A stretch of DNA of 64,000 bases from Calothrix brevissima NIES-22 (GTDB taxonomy: Bacteria > Cyanobacteriota > Cyanobacteriia > Cyanobacteriales > Nostocaceae), in the NCBI RefSeq assembly GCF_002367995.1, contig NZ_AP018207.1, positions 2,773,083 through 2,837,082 on the forward strand, written 5' to 3'. This document shows, piece by piece, positions 25,137 to 34,500 of this stretch (position 1 is the stretch's first letter; every line of letters begins with the position of its first letter). Under the pieces are notes generated by a model. The model saw only the letters and a program-made list of their open reading frames with translations, was not told the DNA's origin and did not search any database. The position numbers were made by a program, and so were the translations under genes.

Positions 25137-26152
25137 TGTAAATTTGTATTCCCCGTACAGAATAAAACTGTGGTGATTTCGGCAATTAACAACTCAACTA
25201 AATCCACTAATGCGGCTTCGGAAACAACGGCGGCTTGCAAAAATGGCATGGCTAACCCGGCGATATTTGCACCTAAAGCGATCGCTTTTGCCGCATCTAA
25301 TCCATGACGCAACCCGCCAGAGGCAATTAAGGGTATATCGGGAGCGATCGCACGAATATTTGTAATACAATCTGCTGTAGGCAAACCCCAATCCGCAAAA
25401 GTCCTACCCAAGCGGCGTTGTAATATATTATCCGCTCTTTCGCTTTCCACCTTTGCCCAAGAAGTACCCCCCGCACCAGCCACATCAATCGCCGCTACCC
25501 CAGCCGCCAGCAATTTCTCTGCCATCGCCGCAGAAATCCCATTACCTACTTCCTTGGCAATCACTGGCACTGGCAATTTAAAGCACACGTCTGCTATTTT
25601 GTCAAGCAAGCCGCGAAAATTAGTATCTCCACGAGATTGAATGCATTCTTGCAGAGGATTGAGGTGCAAAATCAAAGCATCAGCTTCGAGAATTTCAACT
25701 ACCCGCAAACATTCATCGACACCATACTTATAGTTAAGTTGCACAGCGCCCAAATTAGCAAATAACGGCACATCGGGCGCATACTTACGCATCGCAAAAG
25801 TATCTGCTACCTGGGGTTTTTCCACCGCTACACGTTGAGAACCAACACCCATCGCTAATTTATAAACTTGAGCGACTTCTGCTAATCGGCGATTGATGAT
25901 ACCAGCTTCTTCCGTTCCTCCCGTCATAGAAGAAATTAACAACGGTGCGCCCAGAGATTTACCTAAGAACTGGGTACTAATATCTATATCATTGCGGTCG
26001 ATTTCTGGTAAACAACAATGAGTAAAGCGATAGCGTTCTAATCCATTGGTGATTTCGTGACATTGAACATCTTCTTCCAAGCAAATGCGAATATGTTCCG
26101 CCTTGCGCGATTGAGTTTGTGCCGAGGTGCTGGTATCGTTGTTGGTTGTCAT
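25091..26152 (-). CDS. fni: Type 2 isopentenyl-diphosphate delta-isomerase
   Basis: A 353-residue FMN-dependent isomerase interconverting IPP and DMAPP, the branch point supplying carotenoids, quinones and chlorophyll tails. Family motifs are [16 protein letters not shown] at the N-terminus, [55 protein letters not shown], and the FMN phosphate-binding [20 protein letters not shown]. The C-terminal ~15 residues ([13 protein letters not shown]) extend into the HEAT relic and are probably non-native. The start codon abuts a heptamer repeat run, so the native promoter may have been displaced or is within it. Confidence 0.95.
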   Translation of the reverse strand: MTTNNDTSTSAQTQSRKAEHIRICLEEDVQCHEITNGLERYRFTHCCLPEIDRNDIDISTQFLGKSLGAPLLISSMTGGTEEAGIINRRLAEVAQVYKLAMGVGSQRVAVEKPQVADTFAMRKYAPDVPLFANLGAVQLNYKYGVDECLRVVEILEADALILHLNPLQECIQSRGDTNFRGLLDKIADVCFKLPVPVIAKEVGNGISAAMAEKLLAAGVAAIDVAGAGGTSWAKVESERADNILQRRLGRTFADWGLPTADCITNIRAIAPDIPLIASGGLRHGLDAAKAIALGANIAGLAMPFLQAAVVSEAALVDLVELLIAEITTVLFCTGNTNLHQLQHSGSLVASKAM

Positions 26153-26154
26153 TG

Positions 26155-26262
26155 GTCAATAGTCAATGGTCAATGGTCAATAGTCAATAGTCAGTTGTCA
26201 GAGACGCGATGAACCTTGTCTGTACAATTGTCCTCCTTGTCCTCCTTGTCCCCCTGCCCCTC
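26155..26262. repeat. STRR heptamers and pyrimidine 9-mers upstream of fni
   Basis: GTCAATA/GTCAATG units at 26155-26201 start three bases from the fni start codon. A separate TGTCCTCCT 9-mer run at about 26229-26257 reaches the stop of the GTPase gene. The whole spacer is thus repeat-derived. Confidence 0.8.
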
Positions 26263-27644
26263 TACCCGCCTAACTCCTGGCGCAGGCGATAGACGATGGT
26301 ATTCGGTTCGACTTGGGAGAGAATTTCTTGAATGACGGTGTTAGCGCCTAATTGTCCCCAGGTGCAGCCTTGTTGTAGATAAACTTGGGCGGCTTTACCT
26401 ACAGCATAGGCTCCATAACCGGCTATTCCGCCTTGCGCGATCGCACTGCCGAAAGAAGCGGTAATATTAACAGGATTATCGCCGCTAGTCAGGGCGGCTG
26501 TACTTTTACCTAAGCCAAATAATAAACTACTACCTAATTCGCTGAGTAATAAGCCGCCAGAACTCAATAAAATCGTTTTGAGGATTTTTCCGGCTTCATA
26601 GCTGGTGATGGGTAAACCATACAACCTAGCTAGGGCGCGAATTAATAATAAATCGGCAATGGTACCACCTAAAATATCTAAAACAGCAATGGGATTTAAC
26701 CCAACTACCAAAGCTTTATACTTAGTAAATTGCCAAATAATATTTTCCGCTTCTTGTTCGCGTAAATCAACTGTTTTTTGCGCGATCGCGGTTTCTGCTT
26801 CCCTCGCTTGAATTAGTGCATTTAACGCTAAGAGCGATCGCCCTTCCCGATTCAGTATATTTAAAATTGTCTGCTTAAGTTCTTCTACTTGGGTTGGTGG
26901 TGTCTCCCATTCATAGCTTACCCGACCATCAGGCCACTCTACCCGCACTTCCATTGGTGCTGGTTCCGCCGCTACCATGACAATTTCATCAGGTAATAAA
27001 GGTTGGGCTTGGGGATGTCCGGCTCCTAATTGCTGTAAGTTCGCGTAAATTGCTGCCCTATCTGTATCTGGGTACAAATCGATTTTGTTAAATACTAAAA
27101 TTAGGGGTTTTTGTGACTGGCGTAAATCCAGTAACGCTTGATACTCTGTTTTTGTAATATCGCCAGAAACAACAAATAAAATTAAATCTGCTTGCCGCGC
27201 TACTTCCCGCGCCATGTTTGCCCGCGATTCTCCCTCAATTTCATCTAAGCCGGGAGTATCAATTAATTCTACTTGTACCTTACCTCCTGGTTGCCAGCGT
27301 ACAGAACGCGGCCATTGTGTCACGCCATTGAGGGGGCCAGTTTGGAGAATTTTATCTTCTAATAAAGCATTTAATACTGCCGATTTGCCCCGACTAACCA
27401 AACCAAAGGCAGCAATTTTAATCACATTTGAGTCTAACTTGTTGAGTGTAGTACTCAAAGCTTCCAATTCCGGCTTCACCAAACCCGCCAATTCTGGGTT
27501 AGATGCGAGTTGTCCTGATTTGCGAAGATATCCATACCAAGACAAGGTTTGTCGGAGACTAGCACGAGCACGGTTTAAATGAGTTTCTTGCAAATTGCGC
27601 ACTGGGTTAGCTTCAGTCAAGATGAAATTGAGAACAATTGACAT
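26262..27644 (-). CDS. Era/dynamin-like GTPase with membrane-associated C-terminal domain
   Basis: A 460-residue GTP-binding protein. G1 is GLVSRGKS (81-88), G3 DTPGLDE (129-135), G4 NKID (186-189). After a ~75-residue coiled region at the start and the G domain comes an all-alpha, hydrophobic Gly-rich C-terminal half (IAVLDILGGTIADLLLIRALARLYGLPI, AYAVGKAAQVYL), similar to the DUF697-type domains attached to cyanobacterial GTPases. Association with a membrane is likely; the process is unknown. Only ~110 bp of repeats separates it from fni on the same strand. Confidence 0.85.
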   Translation of the reverse strand: MSIVLNFILTEANPVRNLQETHLNRARASLRQTLSWYGYLRKSGQLASNPELAGLVKPELEALSTTLNKLDSNVIKIAAFGLVSRGKSAVLNALLEDKILQTGPLNGVTQWPRSVRWQPGGKVQVELIDTPGLDEIEGESRANMAREVARQADLILFVVSGDITKTEYQALLDLRQSQKPLILVFNKIDLYPDTDRAAIYANLQQLGAGHPQAQPLLPDEIVMVAAEPAPMEVRVEWPDGRVSYEWETPPTQVEELKQTILNILNREGRSLLALNALIQAREAETAIAQKTVDLREQEAENIIWQFTKYKALVVGLNPIAVLDILGGTIADLLLIRALARLYGLPITSYEAGKILKTILLSSGGLLLSELGSSLLFGLGKSTAALTSGDNPVNITASFGSAIAQGGIAGYGAYAVGKAAQVYLQQGCTWGQLGANTVIQEILSQVEPNTIVYRLRQELGG

Positions 27645-27837
27645 TTCTATTTTGCGCTAAATTTCCATTGCAGCTGATTATAAAAATTTATGAAGCTAAG
27701 GTCAAAATTAATACACATACGTAATAAGTAGCTGAATATCTCACACATCAAATCTTCATCGCTGGACAGTGCAGAGTTTTTTTGGACATAAAAAACTGGG
27801 AATACTAGAAAAAACCTATCCATTGAGGCGATCTTCC

Positions 27838-30051
27838 ATGAGCCAAGAATGTCCTAATTCCAAAATTTGCACTTGTCGCCAAATTAGATGGTGCAAGAAT
27901 AGGGAAGCAGGCAGGCTCTTTCTGTGGTTTCCTATTCCCCATACTCTCAAAAAAGTCACCTCATATCTCAAGCATATTGCTGTTGACTATGAATTAATGT
28001 CAGAACGCTCCGGTTTAAGTTTAAATTGTCAATACGAACAAGCACAAGAAATTGCGTTTAATTTGACTAAATTCTTAGCGCCGAGAGAGTTAAAAGAAAC
28101 TCAAGCTTTGTTTATGAAGGGTACTATCCAGCCGCAACTTCATGATTTTAGCGATATGGCTTCCTTGCAACGTTTTATCAAATTCGGTCAAGCAGAATGG
28201 TTGCTAGAGATGTTAAGCAAGGAAAGATTTATCAGTTATTTTCAACCTATTGTTTTAATTAATGATACATCTAAAATTTACGGTTATGAATCCCTATTGC
28301 GTGGATTAGATGAAAAAGGCGATTTAGTCTTACCAGCATCAATTTTAGGGTTAGCAACTGAAGCGGGAATCTTACCGCAAATTGACCAATTTGCCCGCCT
28401 AAATACTATCGATAAATTTAGTCAGTATGCAGTTAGCGGTCGGATATTTATCAATTTTTCCCCCACAGCAGTTTACGATCCAACTTCTTGCCTGCGCAGT
28501 ACAGTAGAAGCAATCGATCGAGTAGGAATTTCTCATGAACGGGTAGTATTTGAAGTTATCGAATCAGAAAATCCTCAAGATTTAGAACATTTGAAAACCG
28601 TCTTAAAATATTACCGAGATGCCGGATTTTTAATTGCCCTCGATGACTTGGGATCTGGCTACTCTGGCTTGAATTTGCTGCATCAGCTACGTCCAGACTT
28701 TGTGAAGTTAGATATGCAATTAATTCGCAATGTTCATCAAGATATTTACAAGGCGTCAATTACCGAAAAGCTGTTAGAAATTACTCATAAATTAAATATC
28801 CAAACCGTTGCTGAAGGAATTGAAAATATTGAAGAATTAACTTGGTTAAAACAACGCGGTGCTACGCTAGCACAAGGTTATTTAATTGCTAAACCTAATT
28901 TAGTACCTGTGAAGACAACACCACAATTTGAGGACGCTCGCTCAATTATTATCTTACCCGGTAATAAAAATTTAGGACAATTAATTAAACAGCAAACGCA
29001 GTCAGAAAAAGTTATTGCATCGGTAGCGCAAAGAATTCGCGAATCGTTAAATTTAGCAGAAATTTTGCAAACCACTGCTGATGAAATCAGACAATTATTT
29101 CAGTTAGACAGAGTCATAATTTATAGGTTTGAGCAAGATTGGAGTGGCTCAGTTGCTGTTGAATCTTTAGCACCAGGGTGTAATTCTATTTTAGGATTAC
29201 ATATTGTTGATACTTGTTTTCAGTCCGATCGTGCAACTTACTACCAACAAGGTAATAGTAGAGCGATCGCGGATATTGAAACTGCTGAATTATCACCCTG
29301 TCATCTTGAGATGTTGCGCAGTTTACAAATCAGAGCCAATTTAGTAGTCCCAATTTTGCAAAAAGAATATTTATGGGGACTGTTAATTGCCCATCAATGC
29401 AGTAACACAAGATTATGGCAACAATCAGAGATTAACTTATTTAACCAGCTTGCTGGTCAAGCAGCGATCGCAATTCAACAATCGGAACTTTACCAGCAAT
29501 TACAAGACGCAAATCAAGAATTACAGCGTCTCGCGTCTTCCGATGGACTCACCCAAGTAGCCAATAGACGCTGTTTTGATGATACCTTGAATGGGCAATG
29601 GCAGCGATCGCTCGAAGAACCCGCCGCAATTTCTTTGATTTTGTGTGATGTCGATTACTTTAAGCTGTATAACGACAGTTTAGGACATCTAGCCGGAGAC
29701 GATGCACTCAGACAAATTGCCCAAGCTATCTCTGCTGCGGTTCACCATCCTGCTAGCTTAGTAGCGCGCTATGGCGGAGAAGAGTTTGCAGTAATTTTAG
29801 CCAATACTGATGTCGAATCAGCGATCGCGATCGCCCAAGATATCCAGCGTCATGTTCTTGATTTACAATTACCTCATCCCCATTCCCCAACCAGTAAATT
29901 TATTACCCTCAGTCTGGGATTAGCATCTATCACCCCCACCCCCCAATTACCTCAGAATACCTTAATTGCTGCGGCTGATATGGGACTTTACCAAGCAAAA
30001 GCACAGGGAAGAAATTGTATAGTATCTATGGGGTACTTAAATTTCACTTAG
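27838..30051 (+). CDS. EAL-GAF(cyanobacteriochrome-like)-GGDEF c-di-GMP enzyme
   Basis: I take ATG 27838 (MSQECPNSKIC), 737 residues; a GTG at 27769 is possible but weak. Residues ~125-355 form an EAL phosphodiesterase domain with ESLLRG for the EAL motif, DDLGSGYSG and KLDMQLI, so its key residues look intact. Residues ~390-550 form a GAF domain of cyanobacteriochrome type: the canonical chromophore Cys-His is SPCHLEML (Cys488, codon 29299) and the second Cys is in a D-T-C-F motif (Cys460, codon 29215), as in DXCF receptors. Residues ~565-730 are a GGDEF cyclase with active GGEEF and no RxxD inhibitory site. It should therefore couple bilin-based light sensing to c-di-GMP synthesis and breakdown. 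No chromophore lyase gene is nearby; one is not essential. Confidence 0.9.
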   Translation: MSQECPNSKICTCRQIRWCKNREAGRLFLWFPIPHTLKKVTSYLKHIAVDYELMSERSGLSLNCQYEQAQEIAFNLTKFLAPRELKETQALFMKGTIQPQLHDFSDMASLQRFIKFGQAEWLLEMLSKERFISYFQPIVLINDTSKIYGYESLLRGLDEKGDLVLPASILGLATEAGILPQIDQFARLNTIDKFSQYAVSGRIFINFSPTAVYDPTSCLRSTVEAIDRVGISHERVVFEVIESENPQDLEHLKTVLKYYRDAGFLIALDDLGSGYSGLNLLHQLRPDFVKLDMQLIRNVHQDIYKASITEKLLEITHKLNIQTVAEGIENIEELTWLKQRGATLAQGYLIAKPNLVPVKTTPQFEDARSIIILPGNKNLGQLIKQQTQSEKVIASVAQRIRESLNLAEILQTTADEIRQLFQLDRVIIYRFEQDWSGSVAVESLAPGCNSILGLHIVDTCFQSDRATYYQQGNSRAIADIETAELSPCHLEMLRSLQIRANLVVPILQKEYLWGLLIAHQCSNTRLWQQSEINLFNQLAGQAAIAIQQSELYQQLQDANQELQRLASSDGLTQVANRRCFDDTLNGQWQRSLEEPAAISLILCDVDYFKLYNDSLGHLAGDDALRQIAQAISAAVHHPASLVARYGGEEFAVILANTDVESAIAIAQDIQRHVLDLQLPHPHSPTSKFITLSLGLASITPTPQLPQNTLIAAADMGLYQAKAQGRNCIVSMGYLNFT

Positions 30052-30109
30052 TTGGAAAATGGGCATTGGGCATTGGGAAGATAGATTTTCATGTTTGCTT
30101 GAAAATAGC

Positions 30110-30165
30110 GTTGACTGTTGACTGTTGACTGTTGACTGTTGACTATTGACTGTTGACTATTGACT
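30110..30165. repeat. Eight heptamers (GTTGACT/ATTGACT)
   Basis: Eight uninterrupted 7-bp units, six GTTGACT and two ATTGACT, ending five bases before the ATGAGGGG leader of the RpiB-like gene. Nearby GGGCATT units (30061-30077) are a second STRR type. Confidence 0.95.
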
Positions 30166-30184
30166 CATCATGAGGGGTGCGGAA

Positions 30185-30640
30185 ATGAAAATTGCTATTG
30201 GTAGTGATGAACGTACACACTTAACAGATATAGTACTTGCAGAACTCAAACAGCGCGGACATCAAATCGTTACCTTTGGTTCATTGGATGAAAATGAATC
30301 AGAAGTTGATTGGCCTATTAGTAGTAGTAAAGTAGCTTTAGCTGTAGCCACGCAGCAAGCAGACGAGGGAATTGTCTTTTGTTGGACTGGTACAGGTGCA
30401 TCAATCGCGGCTAATAAAGTTACTGGTATTCGCGCCGCCTTGTGTCATGATGCTGAGACAGCCCGTGGGGCACGTATTTGGAATCATGCTAATGTTTTAG
30501 TACTTAGTCTGCGCGCCACAACAGATGCGATCGCTAAAGAAATTCTCGATGCTTGGTTTTCTACGCCATATTCCAACGATGACTGGAATCTGCAACAAAT
30601 GCAACGCATCACAGAGTTAGAAAAAGAATTTAGTCATTAG
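30185..30640 (+). CDS. RpiB/LacA/LacB family sugar-phosphate isomerase
   Basis: About 151 residues from the ATG at 30185 (MKIAIGSDE), preceded by AGGGGTGCGGAA; an in-frame ATG 15 bases upstream overlaps that ribosome site. The family fold is clear: MKIAIGSDERT, DWPISSSKVALAVATQQADEGIVFCWTGTGASIAANKVTGIRAALCHD. The catalytic Cys is in FCWTGTGASIAANK, where the usual CGTG is CWTG. Related enzymes isomerise ribose-5-P/ribulose-5-P or allose/galactose-6-P. The last codons and stop (GAATTTAGTCATTAG) lie inside a heptamer repeat (AGTCATT x3-4, 30632-30659), so the C-terminus is repeat-derived. Confidence 0.87.
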   Translation: MKIAIGSDERTHLTDIVLAELKQRGHQIVTFGSLDENESEVDWPISSSKVALAVATQQADEGIVFCWTGTGASIAANKVTGIRAALCHDAETARGARIWNHANVLVLSLRATTDAIAKEILDAWFSTPYSNDDWNLQQMQRITELEKEFSH

Positions 30641-30749
30641 TCATTAGTCATTAGTCAGTGGTTGAGAAGATAATTCACACTCAACCGTCAACCATCAACC
30701 GGCAACAAATTATAGGTACAATTCTAAAGCGATCGCTCTTGTATCAATT

Positions 30750-31244
30750 ATGAGTAATATTCCCCAAATCGGACAACCAGCACCTGAATTTTCTATTCCT
30801 GACGAACACGAAACTCCAGTCAGTTTAACGGATTTTAGCGGTCAATGGGTTGTGCTTTATTTTTACCCCAAAGATAACACCCCAGGTTGCACCACAGAAG
30901 CCAAAGATTTTACCGAATTAAATCAACAATTTAGCGCAATGGGCGCAAAAATCTTCGGCGTAAGTCCAGATTCTAGCCAATCTCATTGTAAGTTTATCGC
31001 TAAACATAACTTAACAATTACCCTGTTAAGCGATCCAGAACATGATTTAGCCGAAGTTTATGGAATTTGGCAATTAAAGAAGTTTATGGGTAAAGAATAT
31101 ATGGGAGTTGTGCGTTCAACTTTCCTCATCGATCCTGATGGTAAAATTGCTTATACTTGGTCAAATGTGAAAGTTAAAGCTCATGCTCAACAAGTTTTAA
31201 ATAAACTGCAAGAATTGGCAACCATATCAACTGCTTCATCTTAG
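30750..31244 (+). CDS. bcp: BCP/PrxQ-type peroxiredoxin
   Basis: A 164-residue thioredoxin-fold peroxidase that reduces hydroperoxides. The peroxidatic Cys is in NTPGCTTEAKDF (Cys47). The usual resolving Cys five residues later (PGCTxEAC) is Lys; the only other Cys is in SQSHCKF (Cys80), so an atypical or 1-Cys mechanism is likely. No signal peptide, hence cytosolic. Family assignment also rests on PEFSIPDEHETPVSLTDFSGQWVVLYFYPKD and RSTFLIDPDGKIAYTW. Separate promoter region of 109 bp containing STRR. Confidence 0.93.
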   Translation: MSNIPQIGQPAPEFSIPDEHETPVSLTDFSGQWVVLYFYPKDNTPGCTTEAKDFTELNQQFSAMGAKIFGVSPDSSQSHCKFIAKHNLTITLLSDPEHDLAEVYGIWQLKKFMGKEYMGVVRSTFLIDPDGKIAYTWSNVKVKAHAQQVLNKLQELATISTASS

Positions 31245-31527
31245 TTTCAACCGACGACAATTTTTAATATCAACTTAAGGGGCTAGAGGTTAGGGGTTAG
31301 GGAAGAGAGATTTCCTCGTGAATGGCTGGCTTGAAAATAAAAGTTATATGTCTATCAAAATAGATATATTCATCTTCTATTTCCATCCGTTTTTGTGTAC
31401 GCATTTCATGATGGCTACTTTTTAGATTTCGTAAGCTATAAAAATCTAAATTGCGGATTAAAATTTTGTCGTTCCCTAGTGCATAATCCGATAATGCAAC
31501 TTAAATCCTGATTAGCTTACGAATATA

Positions 31528-34500
31528 TTACAACGGTAGGTGGATAGCAAATATAGTACCCTCACCTAATTTAGAAGTTACCTCTATTAATCCTTCATGC
31601 TTTTCTTCAACGATTTGTTTAGCTATAGCCAACCCTAAGCCAGTACCTTTACCAACACTTTTAGTAGTAAATAAATGGTCAAAAATCTTTTGTTTTACTT
31701 CTTCACTCATACCTTTACCATTGTCAGCAATGGCAATCTTAACGAGAGCGGTTTCTACGGAAGTTGTCACGATAATGCGGTTAGGATTAGCTTTAATTTC
31801 GTCAAAACTACATCCATGATTTGATTCCTCTAAGGCATCAATAGCGTTCGCCAAAATGTTCATGAATACCTGATTTAATTGACCAGGAAAACATTCTATC
31901 TGGGGTAAATTACCGTAATGAGTTATTACCTTAATCGCGGGACGTTGTTCGTTAGCTTTAAGACGATGTTTGAGAATTAAGATGGTGCTATCAATGCCTT
32001 CATGAATATTAAATGGTACTTTGTAATCTTTATCAGCACGGGAGAAAGTGCGTAGGGAATTGCTGATATTTTTTAAGCGATCGCAAGCCATTGTCATAGA
32101 ATCCAGCATTTTAGGCAGGTCTTCTATGGCATATTCCAAATCAATTTCTACCTCATGGTCGAGAATTTCTTCAGTCTTATCGCTGAAAGTCTCTTGATAG
32201 ATTTTTAAATGTTCAATAATATCAGCAAAGGTGGGTTGAGCTTGTTTAAGACTAGCTACAATAAAGCCCAAAGGATTATTCATTTCGTGGGCGACACCAG
32301 CGACTAAGTTACCCAAGGCGGACATTTTTTCACTTTGAATGATTTGTAATTGGGCTTGTTGCAAAGCCAGTTCAGCTTGTTTGCGATCGCTAATATCTAA
32401 CAATAGTCCATCCCAAATTAACGTGCCATCAACAAGTTTTTCTATTCGTGATTCCCCGTGAATCCACTTAATAATTCCAGAGGGTGTAATAATTCGCCCC
32501 TCCCACTGCCAAGGAGTTAAGGTTTGCGCTGAATTTGCAATGGACTGACGATGAGATTCAGCATCTTCTGGATGCGTCAGGTCTATGATGATCTGCACAT
32601 TGGCGATCGCTTCAGCAGCAGTGATTTCATAGAGGTCATAACAGTCGCTACTCATGTAAGGCATTGACACCGAACCATCGGTTGCCATGATAAATTGATA
32701 CACCACCCCAGGAACATTATCTACTAGATGATGAAAACGGGATTGAGCAGTTTTTAACTCATTGAGCGATTGCTCTAACTGTTGGCTGTATTCCTGAGAA
32801 AGTTGATAAAGTCGGGCATTTTCCAGAGAAATAGCAGCTTGAGCGCAAAGTAAATTGAATAGTTCGACGCGATCGCTGGTAAACGCCCTCATTACTAAAT
32901 TATTTTCTAGATATAAAATCCCCAGTAATTTACCTTGATGCAAAATCGGGTTGCACAAGATACTTTGAGGCTGCTGACGGATAATATAGGGGTCATTAGC
33001 AAAGGTGTTATCTGCGGTTGCATCCAGCAGTACCACAGTCTGTTGACTATGCTTGACTTTGTAAATCAGCTTGTGGGGAATATCTTGACTGTCTGCAATG
33101 GGAAGACTTTGTAAAACAATTGGTTGCGTTATTTGGGTAATTGCGCCTTGAATTAATAGATGATTGTCTTGCAGCAGCATTAACACACATTTATCAGCCC
33201 CAGCAGTTTCTATCACGATTCTCAGTAAAGATGAAAGCAGTTTTTCTAGTTCGATTTCACCTGAGATAGTCTGAGATGCTTTGAGAATTGCAGTTAAATC
33301 TAGAGTATCTGAGACACTACTGCTAGAACTAGAAGACGTGACACTCCCCAAGGGGAAGATAGTTTCGTTAGTGGAAACAACAGAACGGCTTTGCTGTAAT
33401 ATGGGGGCGAGTAGTTGGGGATAACGTTTTTCTAAGTCGGCAACTTTAGCTTTTGCACCCCATTTTTCGTAACAATAGTAGGCTTCTTGGATATAACCTG
33501 CGGCGAATTTTTGTTTTCCCCATTCGAGGCAGAATTTACCTGCAAGTTCGTTTGCTAAGGCTTTTTCTTGAAGATAGCCATTGACTTCAGCAAGAGAAAT
33601 AGCACTATCGAACAGTTCAATTGCTTCTGTTTTATGTCCTAATAAAACGCTTAAAACTGCATTCACGAGATCGTACTTATGAGCAAAGTTTTCCGGACAA
33701 CTAGCTGCCCATAAACTCAGTTGCGCTTGGTTTGATTTAACTTTTTGGATGTAACTATTGTCTAAACCTAAAGCATGAACCCGGCAGTATTCAGCTATAG
33801 CAATAGATTGATAGAAATTGATAGCTGCAACCTGATATTTTCCAGTAATTGTACCAATGAGGTCTTCAGCCCCCTGAGCCGATTCCAATGCCTCCTCATA
33901 GCGTCCGTAAAAACATAAAATTTTAGTTTTTAGGAGCAAATAATGGCAAATTGCATAATCACTGTTGTTGAGCCTACATACTTCAAGATGCTGCTGCTCA
34001 GTTGGGATATCAAGAGCAGAACTAGCTGTAAGTTCAGCAAGTGCCATTTTTAGTCCAGAGAGTACATCCACAGGAAGCTGATAGTTAAGTTTCTTGGCAC
34101 AAAATTCTAGATATTCCGGAAGATTTTGCTGAATTTCTAATAGGCTTTCTCCTGCATAAAATGAATTGAGCAGCTTGTACATCAAAAGATTACCTGAATA
34201 AACCATCTCCCCAGACTGTAGCCCAGCCACTAATCCTTGATCGAAAATAGGTATCGAGCAACGCAAGGGACGCACCCAGGAAAGCAAATTATTCCCCAGC
34301 ATATAGTATGCTTTGCATAAATTATCTGCTTGTTTAAATCGTTTAGCTAAACTTTCTGCCAGGACTCCAAATTCATAGCCAGATTGATAGTTGCTCTGAT
34401 AAAATCCGAGATACATTCCATAGGCTGAAAATCCGTTTCCTGATTCAGCTACTACGCCAAAATTGAGAGATACTGAAACCATCGATAAGGCGACGATAAA

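Noticed and set aside
25194-25391. Small frame opposite or within the IPP isomerase gene
   Set aside because: Out-of-frame shadow of a well-supported gene with Cys/Arg-rich random composition.
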